Source: Alloprevotella sp.
GTDB lineage: Bacteria > Bacteroidota > Bacteroidia > Bacteroidales > Bacteroidaceae
Direction: 5' to 3'
DNA length: 64,000 nucleotides
NCBI GenBank assembly: GCA_017476545.1
Contig: JAFUZP010000005.1
Location: forward strand, 1-64,000
Shown here: piece after piece, positions 57,929 to 64,000 of the stretch
Position numbering within the stretch: position 1 is the first letter of the stretch
Layout: every line of letters starts with the position of its first letter
The notes under the pieces: generated by a model
Seen by the model: only the letters and a program-made list of their open reading frames with translations
What the model was told of the DNA's origin: nothing
Databases searched by the model: none
Made by a program: the position numbers and the translations under genes

Positions 57929-60900
57929 ATGTTTAAACCAAACAAAACACTCAGTATGCTGCTTCTGATGTCAGCACTGTGCGGCGGTTCCGCCATGGCC
58001 ATGCCAGCAGTGCCCAGCGTCAATGAAGTGCAGCAGGCCGGCACCGTGCAGGGCACGGTAAAGGACGTCAGCGGTGTTCCCGTCACGGGTGCCGCCATCG
58101 TTGTGGTAGGTGCGAAGCAAGTTACTTCGACCGACGCCAACGGCGTATTCACCCTCCGCAATGTGCAGCCCGGAGCGATGCTCCGCATTTCCCTGCTCGG
58201 CTACAAGACGCAGACGCTCAAGTGGGACGGGCAGCCCCTCAACATCGTGCTTGAGGAGAACGAGACCGTTCTTGAAGAGGCCGTCGTAACGGCTATGGGT
58301 ATCCGCCGTAAGGAGACCTCGCTGACGTATGCCACCCAGCAAATCAAGAGCGAAGACCTCATGAAGGTGCAGGACGTGAACGTGGCCAACCAGCTGGAAG
58401 GAAAAATCTCCGGTCTGACCATCACGCCGAGTGCCGGTGGTGCCGGTGGTGCCTCCAAGATTCTGCTCCGTGGTCAGAAGTCCATTCTCGGTAACTCCAC
58501 GCCGCTCATCGTCGTGGACGGTGTGCCCCTGACCAATAATACACGCGGTCAGCTCGGCATGGGTGCCGGTGCGTCCATCACGTCCGACGCCACCAGTGAA
58601 GGTGCCGACCCCCTCTCCATGATCAACCCCGACGACATCGAAAGCATGAACGTGCTGAAAGGTGCCAACGCCGCCGCCCTCTACGGTTCGCAGGCCGCCA
58701 ACGGTGTCATCATGATTACCACGAAGAAGGGTAGGGAAGGCCGGATAGACATCAACTACACGACGAACGTCACTTTTGAGCGCCCGTTGATGACACCGAA
58801 AATCCAGACAGTTTTCGGTGCCAACCAAACCGCTTCCGGCGGTCTGGAGGCTACGGGTTGGGGCGCTAAGATTACGGACCGCGCCGATGCCGACCTCGTG
58901 CTGACGCTCCCGTTCGCTAACGAGTCGCCCTTCCAGGTGTCCGGCGACCCCAGTAACCCCACGACTTACAACCTCTACCTGCGCAACCGGGGCTATAACG
59001 ACCTCGACGACTTCTACCGCACGGGTACGACGTTCAACAACTCCATCTCCCTTTCGGGTGGTACGGAGAAGGTGAAGACTTACTTCTCTTATGCCAACTC
59101 CCACGCTAAGGGTATGATTGAAAACAACAGCTATAACCGTAACACACTGGCTTTCCGCCAGAGCTACAAGCTGTGGAACCGCGTGGATATTGACGCCTCC
59201 CTGAACTACGTGCAGACCGTTACGCGCAACCGTCCCGGCGGTGGTGGCTTGCTGAACCCCATCTACCACCTCTACACAACGCCGAACAACGTGGACATCG
59301 CCTACTACAAGGACAACTACGCCATAGCAGAAGCACAGTGGTACAACTCCACGCTCAAGGGATATTACCTTGACAACGGCGATGGTACGTACACGTGGAC
59401 CCAGGGTGCAACCCTGCTTGAAGGCCCGCGCCAGAACTGGGCGTACATGAGTGCACCCTACAACAACCCCTACTGGCTGACAGGCATGAACCGCAGCAAG
59501 CAGAAGACCGACCGTGTCTATGGTTCCTTCACCGGGAAGATAGATATCTACGACGGTCTCTCCTTCCAGGCGCGCCTCGGCTTCGACCATACGCGCTTCA
59601 CCAACGAGTCCAAGCGTTACGCCACCACGACCTACGCGTCCGGTTACCAGATGCAGGACTACGGCCGCTACTGGTTGGGCAATGACCGCACGACGGAAAT
59701 CTACACCGACTACCTGCTCTCCTACAACAAGACGTTTAATGAAGAGTGGAGCGTCAGTGCATCCGCTGGTTATGTAGGGCACACCATTAAGTCGCAGAGC
59801 TCCAGCCTGGACGTTGAGGCTACCTACCTGCCCAACTACTATCGGGGTATTCCTACCATCGTAAACCGCTTTGAGACGAACTCCGGCGACAAGGGCGTGA
59901 ACGGCAGCAGCAAGAGCTCAAACTGGGACCAGGCCGCCCTGTTCACTGCCCAGATAGGCTGGCGGGACAAAATCTACGTGGATGGTTCCTACCGCCAGGA
60001 CTGGTACCGCGCCTTCAAGCAGTTCCACACGAAGTACGGCACGCCGATTTCTTATGGTTACTGGGGCGTTGGTGCTAATGCCATCATCTCCTCGCTGACG
60101 CAGCTGCCGGCATGGATTGATTACTTCAAGTACCGCGCATCGTTCTCCCAGGTGGGTAACTCTGTTCCCAACTCGGTATTCTACCAGTTCTCCCAGAACA
60201 ACCAGACGGACGCTGTGGTACTCAGCAACAACGTGGACTTCCGCCCCATTCCCGAAAAGACGAGTTCTTTCGAAACGGGTATCGAGATGCTCATGTTCAA
60301 TAACCGCCTGCAGTTTGACTTTACGTTCTACAACGCCGTGGCCAACCATCTGTTCATGTACACTGGCCGTGCAGGTCTGAGTGTGCCCCTGAACTCCGCC
60401 AAGGTACGCAACACCGGTTTTGAGACCACTATCGGTTACGATGTGCATTTCGGAAAGGACTGGCGCTGGAAACCCGCCCTGAACCTCTCCTTCGACAAGA
60501 ACCGCATTCTCCGCAGTGCCTATCAGGAAGACGGAACGGAGAGTCCCTACAAACAGAACCTCGGTGGTGCGAAAGTCATCTACCGCGAAGGTGGTTCCGT
60601 GGGTGACCTCTACGTAACTGACTTCAAGCGCGACGAGAACGGTGTCGTTATCCTGAACCGCACGACCTTCGTGCCGCAGTTCGACAACCTGCACCCGCAC
60701 CAGACGAAGATAGGCAACATGAACTCCAAGTGGCAGCTCGGTCTGAGCAACACCATCAGCTACAAGGACTTCCAGCTCTTCTTCCTCATCAATGGCCGCA
60801 TCGGCGGTAAGGTTATCTCCCAGACGGAGGGCGTGCTCGACCAGCTCGGTTTCTCCCAGCGCACGGCAGACGCGCGTCTGAGCGCAGAGGCCAACAACAT

Positions 60901-61276
60901 CTACACGACGGACGGCCGCCTCGGTATGTACGTACACGGCAAACCGGGTAAAAACGGCGTAGAGGGTGACTACATAGTCGCCATCGAAGACTACTACAAC
61001 GCCATCGGCGGTAACGCCAGCCCGGCGCCTTACGTCTATGACGCTACGAACTTCCGTCTCCGTGAGCTGTCGCTGAGCTACACGTTCCGCAACCTCATCG
61101 GTGAGAACAAAAACCTGACGCTCTCCTTCGTGGGACGCAACTTGTTCTTCATCTATAAGGACGCTCCGGTAGACCCGGACATCTCCCTCTCCACGGCGAA
61201 CGGCCTTGGCGGCTTTGAATATTTCAATATGCCGTCCACCCGTTCCTTCGGCTTCTCAGCAAAAATCAACTTCTAA
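57929..61276 (+). CDS. SusC/RagA-type TonB-dependent outer-membrane transporter
   Basis: A 1115-aa TonB-dependent receptor that imports oligosaccharides or peptides together with its SusD partner. Signal peptide: residues 1-26. A carboxypeptidase-regulatory-like beta domain follows at ~38-115 (GTVKDVSGVPVTGAAIVVVG). The plug is at 115-245, with EEAVVTAMGIRRKE (TonB-box region), LLRGQKSILGNSTPLIVVDG and MNVLKGANAAALYGSQAANG. The 22-strand barrel fills the rest and ends STRSFGFSAKINF, with an aromatic C-terminal residue. The plug features match the SusC family exactly. First gene of a susC-susD-glycosidase operon. Confidence 0.95.
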   Translation: MFKPNKTLSMLLLMSALCGGSAMAMPAVPSVNEVQQAGTVQGTVKDVSGVPVTGAAIVVVGAKQVTSTDANGVFTLRNVQPGAMLRISLLGYKTQTLKWDGQPLNIVLEENETVLEEAVVTAMGIRRKETSLTYATQQIKSEDLMKVQDVNVANQLEGKISGLTITPSAGGAGGASKILLRGQKSILGNSTPLIVVDGVPLTNNTRGQLGMGAGASITSDATSEGADPLSMINPDDIESMNVLKGANAAALYGSQAANGVIMITTKKGREGRIDINYTTNVTFERPLMTPKIQTVFGANQTASGGLEATGWGAKITDRADADLVLTLPFANESPFQVSGDPSNPTTYNLYLRNRGYNDLDDFYRTGTTFNNSISLSGGTEKVKTYFSYANSHAKGMIENNSYNRNTLAFRQSYKLWNRVDIDASLNYVQTVTRNRPGGGGLLNPIYHLYTTPNNVDIAYYKDNYAIAEAQWYNSTLKGYYLDNGDGTYTWTQGATLLEGPRQNWAYMSAPYNNPYWLTGMNRSKQKTDRVYGSFTGKIDIYDGLSFQARLGFDHTRFTNESKRYATTTYASGYQMQDYGRYWLGNDRTTEIYTDYLLSYNKTFNEEWSVSASAGYVGHTIKSQSSSLDVEATYLPNYYRGIPTIVNRFETNSGDKGVNGSSKSSNWDQAALFTAQIGWRDKIYVDGSYRQDWYRAFKQFHTKYGTPISYGYWGVGANAIISSLTQLPAWIDYFKYRASFSQVGNSVPNSVFYQFSQNNQTDAVVLSNNVDFRPIPEKTSSFETGIEMLMFNNRLQFDFTFYNAVANHLFMYTGRAGLSVPLNSAKVRNTGFETTIGYDVHFGKDWRWKPALNLSFDKNRILRSAYQEDGTESPYKQNLGGAKVIYREGGSVGDLYVTDFKRDENGVVILNRTTFVPQFDNLHPHQTKIGNMNSKWQLGLSNTISYKDFQLFFLINGRIGGKVISQTEGVLDQLGFSQRTADARLSAEANNIYTTDGRLGMYVHGKPGKNGVEGDYIVAIEDYYNAIGGNASPAPYVYDATNFRLRELSLSYTFRNLIGENKNLTLSFVGRNLFFIYKDAPVDPDISLSTANGLGGFEYFNMPSTRSFGFSAKINF

Positions 61277-61291
61277 TAAACAGCGTACCAA

Positions 61292-63142
61292 ATGAAAGCA
61301 ACGAAATTCCTCTATGCCCTGGCCATAGCCGTTACGGGCATGAGTGTGCAGTCCTGCCTCGACTTCGATGATGAGTACTCCACGCTGAACTCGGACCAGG
61401 ATATCAATACCGACGAAATGTTTCAGGGTACTCCCGACTCGCTGAACTATAGGGTCGAGATATCTGAACACGGACTGGAGTCCGCCGCAACGGAGATGAC
61501 GATGTACTTCCGCTCCACCATCACAGGCCAGTACTGCATGTTGGGCGGCAAGGAAGGCCAGGCTCCCGGCTCGCACGCCTACCAGTATCAGTACATCTGC
61601 ATGGACGGTTACGCCCACTACGCGGTGGTGCCCCACTACTACTTCGCGTACTCGGCGGACCATAACTATATGTCCACGTACTACATCAACACCAGTTTCA
61701 ACCCCGGACCCAGCGGTCGCTTCCTCGGGATGAAGAATGCCGTCGTGCCGGCCCTGAACCATCCGCTGGCTGACTCTATCCCCGAAATGAAGGCAATCAA
61801 CCTGCTGATTTACGACTACGGGGCAGTGGAGATGGTGGACGTGTATGGCGCGTTCCCCTACCAGCAGTATAAGGAGAACCGCACGGTGAACCCCTACACC
61901 TACCAGGGCGTTAAGGACGTTTACATGGCTGTTGCCGAGAACATCGACAGCATCATCGCCTGCCTCTCCTACTACGAGGCCGAACGCGCTAAGCTGGAAG
62001 AACTGGGGGAGGAAGCCTATGACGGACCTCGTCCTAAGTGGTATCAGGATGCTGTACAGAAGATGGTTCACCGCTATGGTAAACTCGTTCTGGACTACTA
62101 CAACGGTAAGGAGGGCTTCGACACGTGGATACGCTTCGCCAACTCCCTGAAGCTCCGCATGGCTATGCGCATGGTGAAGGTGGAGCCCGAACTCGCCAAG
62201 CAATGGGCCGAGGAGGCCGTCAAGGGCGGCGTGATAGAGGCTGCTGACCAACAGGTGTGCCTGACGCCGATGAACGACGGCTTCACGAACCCGCTCCTTG
62301 AGATTACGAAGACGTGGAACGACTCCCGCCTCTGCGCATCCTTTGAGAGCTTGCTGATGAGCCTCGACCACCCCTACACGAAGTATATGTTCGGGAAGAA
62401 CGGTGAGGATTTGAAAAACAACGTAACGGGCGAGGTGACTCCCGCCGGTACCCGTATCGTCGGTCTGCGCGCCGGCGGCTACTTCGGTGTGGACCAGCAG
62501 TATGCCGGTAACCAGTATGTCGGTGTCAGTCAGGTCATCGACGGTATGATTGCCATGGCTCCGCTTTACCTCATCAAGTGGGCCGAGATAGACTTCCTGC
62601 GTGCTGAGGGCGCACTCCGTGGCTGGGATATGGGCGGCGACGCTCAGTTCTTCTACGAGCGCGGTATCCAGAACGCGTCGTTGGTTGATCCGCAGATGAT
62701 CGACTTTGACTACATAACTCTGTTGGATGACTACATGCAGAAGGAGACAGCTACGGAGTACACCTACGTAGATCCCTTCGGCGATACGCCCGACATGCCC
62801 AGCGTGACGAAAATCGGCGTGAAGTGGAACGACGGCGACGACCTAGAGACAAAGCTCGAGAAGATAATCACGCAGAAGTATATCGCCCTCTATCCGAACA
62901 GTTACGAGGCGTGGGCGGAAATGCGCCGCACCGGTTATCCGAAAGTCTTCCCCGTGCTGAATCCCTGGGACGGCGACGAGAGCCTTGATGAAGGTGACAT
63001 GATCCGCCGCATGACCTTCCCCGGTCGTGAGGAGGATGCCACTAACAATGACATTGAGAGCTCCGGCCTTGACGCCCTCGGCGGCCCGGACCTCCAGGGC
63101 TTCCGCCTCTGGTGGGACGTGGAAGGTGTAGGAAACTTCTAA
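61292..63142 (+). CDS. SusD/RagB-type outer-membrane lipoprotein
   Basis: A 616-aa surface lipoprotein that caps the SusC-like channel and binds the substrate. Lipobox SVQSC (Cys22). The helical SusD fold includes TPR-like helices, with RTGYPKVFPVLNPWDGDE and KWAEIDFLRAEGALRGWDMG typical of the family. SusD-like proteins are usually 500-600 aa. It starts 15 bp after the SusC stop. The ligand is not evident from the sequence; the neighbouring enzyme suggests an N-glycan or GlcNAc-containing glycan by inference. Confidence 0.93.
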   Translation: MKATKFLYALAIAVTGMSVQSCLDFDDEYSTLNSDQDINTDEMFQGTPDSLNYRVEISEHGLESAATEMTMYFRSTITGQYCMLGGKEGQAPGSHAYQYQYICMDGYAHYAVVPHYYFAYSADHNYMSTYYINTSFNPGPSGRFLGMKNAVVPALNHPLADSIPEMKAINLLIYDYGAVEMVDVYGAFPYQQYKENRTVNPYTYQGVKDVYMAVAENIDSIIACLSYYEAERAKLEELGEEAYDGPRPKWYQDAVQKMVHRYGKLVLDYYNGKEGFDTWIRFANSLKLRMAMRMVKVEPELAKQWAEEAVKGGVIEAADQQVCLTPMNDGFTNPLLEITKTWNDSRLCASFESLLMSLDHPYTKYMFGKNGEDLKNNVTGEVTPAGTRIVGLRAGGYFGVDQQYAGNQYVGVSQVIDGMIAMAPLYLIKWAEIDFLRAEGALRGWDMGGDAQFFYERGIQNASLVDPQMIDFDYITLLDDYMQKETATEYTYVDPFGDTPDMPSVTKIGVKWNDGDDLETKLEKIITQKYIALYPNSYEAWAEMRRTGYPKVFPVLNPWDGDESLDEGDMIRRMTFPGREEDATNNDIESSGLDALGGPDLQGFRLWWDVEGVGNF

Positions 63143-63155
63143 CACTACCCGTATC

Positions 63156-63188
63156 GGTTGGGCTGTCCTGTGTAGGAGCAGCCCAACC
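63156..63188 (+). terminator. Intercistronic hairpin after the susD-like gene
   Basis: GGTTGGGCTG pairs with CAGCCCAACC (10 bp), with an inner TCCT/AGGA stem, and is followed by TTTG. It may lower expression of the downstream enzyme relative to SusC/SusD or end part of the transcripts. Confidence 0.7.
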
Positions 63189-63235
63189 TTTGCGGAAACA
63201 GCGACACATATATTATATATAGATAACTAAACATT

Positions 63236-64000
63236 ATGAAAAAAACGTTACTCGCCTGTATGGCATTGGTAGGCAGCGCGTGGTGCGCTCCCGTGGCGGC
63301 GCAGACGCCCGCTTCGGCCTCTACCGAAATTTACGACTTCACCGGCTTTGGCGATGAGGCTCTTCTCAACCTGTTCTACGACGCCTTGCAGGACGGACGC
63401 AACTATCCTTCGGCTGCCGAGTTCGAGGCTGCCGGCATCCAAGCCGGCGACATCGCCTTTGTCCGTTCCCACATGCGCAAGCGTCCCATCCTGGACCGCT
63501 CCGACCGCATCGTGGAGAAGACCTACGAAACGCGTAACCTCTGGATGAATATCCCCATGGGCGTGGGTAGCGGCGGCGATGCCGGTTATCCCTCTGACGC
63601 GTTCCACAGCGACGTGTTCTCTATGTGGAACTACACGAACATCTTCGGCTCGTGGAACCACAGCATTTTCCAGGCTCCCGGTTCCTGGGTGGACGCTGCC
63701 CACAAGAACGGCACCGACATATATTCCGGCATCAAGTTCTTTGACACGACTGGCGGCCGCACGGGTGGCGCTGAGGGCTACGTTGGGATGATTACCAAGA
63801 AGAATGCAGACGGCTCATTCAAATACGTAAAGCCCCTTATCAACTGCCTGATGTTCTTCGGCTCGGACGGTATTAACTACAACTTCGAGGCTGCCGGCTA
63901 CTCCGACCCGGATGTCATCGCCTTCCACAAGGCGCTCTATCAGGAAGCCGCCGCGCAAGGTTTCGACAACTTCCACATCGGTATCTATACGGCATATTCC
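63236..64000 (+). CDS. Secreted glycosidase, GH85-like endo-beta-N-acetylglucosaminidase candidate (3' end outside window)
   Basis: The first 255 residues of an exported protein; the gene runs past the window edge. Signal peptide: residues 1-22 (PVAAQ). A TIM-barrel-like region follows. FQAPGSWVDAAHKNGTDIYS resembles the GH85 segment in which a residue pattern DAAHxNGV precedes a barrel strand, and FFGSDGINYNFEAAGY resembles the catalytic strand region. The assignment to GH85 (release of N-glycans) is by pattern only and could be wrong; GH18 or another barrel family remain possible. Its position right after SusC/SusD makes it the enzyme of that uptake locus. Confidence 0.5.
   Translation, partial: MKKTLLACMALVGSAWCAPVAAQTPASASTEIYDFTGFGDEALLNLFYDALQDGRNYPSAAEFEAAGIQAGDIAFVRSHMRKRPILDRSDRIVEKTYETRNLWMNIPMGVGSGGDAGYPSDAFHSDVFSMWNYTNIFGSWNHSIFQAPGSWVDAAHKNGTDIYSGIKFFDTTGGRTGGAEGYVGMITKKNADGSFKYVKPLINCLMFFGSDGINYNFEAAGYSDPDVIAFHKALYQEAAAQGFDNFHIGIYTAYS

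Noticed and set aside
57971..59782. A 603-codon minus-strand frame across the SusC-like gene
   Set aside because: Antisense to a clear TonB-dependent receptor; low-complexity Val/Gly/Arg product.

Overview
The window is a chromosomal segment of a GC-rich (by eye in the mid-50s percent) member of the Bacteroidales, most like Prevotellaceae or Muribaculaceae. The evidence is the promoter type (a -7 box TAnnTTTG with TTTG about 19-20 bp upstream, seen many times), SusC/SusD proteins, C-terminal type IX secretion (T9SS) sorting tails, TPR-transmembrane-AraC regulators, HU-HIG histone-like proteins and an UpxY-type NusG paralogue. Both strands are densely coded. There is no plasmid or phage backbone, no CRISPR array and no intact IS element.

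Layout. 1-4081: a large secreted surface protein and a 55-aa satellite peptide. 4247-4663: a 22-bp-period repeat array, a decayed tRNA-Lys copy and tRNA-Lys(UUU). 4729-8346: AI-2E-type permease, RsmI and two lipoproteins. 8533-13570: secreted GH33 sialidase with dockerin-like repeats and a BspA-like LRR protein. 13671-16298: alaS. 16405-17890: module 1 (promoter, structured RNA, small protein, HU-HIG protein, 23-bp array). 18027-23021: envelope lipoproteins, a beta-helix protein and a TMEM43-like membrane protein. 23502-31436: membrane AraC regulator, secreted LamG-GH18 glycosidase, enolase, GH84 hexosaminidase. 31648-34353: MetY and HflX. 34782-39185: 1467-aa secreted CotH-kinase protein. 39226-40796: module 2, like module 1. 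40920-46670: UpxY/NusG-like factor, PurL carrying three in-frame repeat insertions, zinc metallopeptidase. 46696-50608: modules 3 and 4, a locus with two GT2 glycosyltransferases and a duplication of about 0.6 kb. 50761-57596: rimP-nusA-infB, cvpA, sufB. 57929-64000: SusC/SusD pair followed by a truncated glycosidase gene.

How the parts work together. The secreted enzymes (sialidase GH33, GH84, GH18 and the glycosidase after SusC/SusD) fit foraging on host glycoprotein glycans, with uptake through SusC/SusD. rimP-nusA-infB is the conserved transcription/translation operon.

Two things are not explained by standard annotation. (1) A four-copy element made of a strong promoter, a structured RNA of about 200 nt that also contains a 38-41 codon ORF, and a GC-rich hairpin. 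Each copy precedes a member of a small-protein family with a conserved N-terminal motif (YVxPxMQVxPL..LLATSG) and a conserved C-terminal motif (GxYxGR), followed by an HU-HIG gene or GT2 genes in three of four cases. (2) Eight independent 3'-intergenic loci (one also duplicated) carry arrays of quasi-palindromic words repeated in exact 22- or 23-bp phase, with a different word at most loci.
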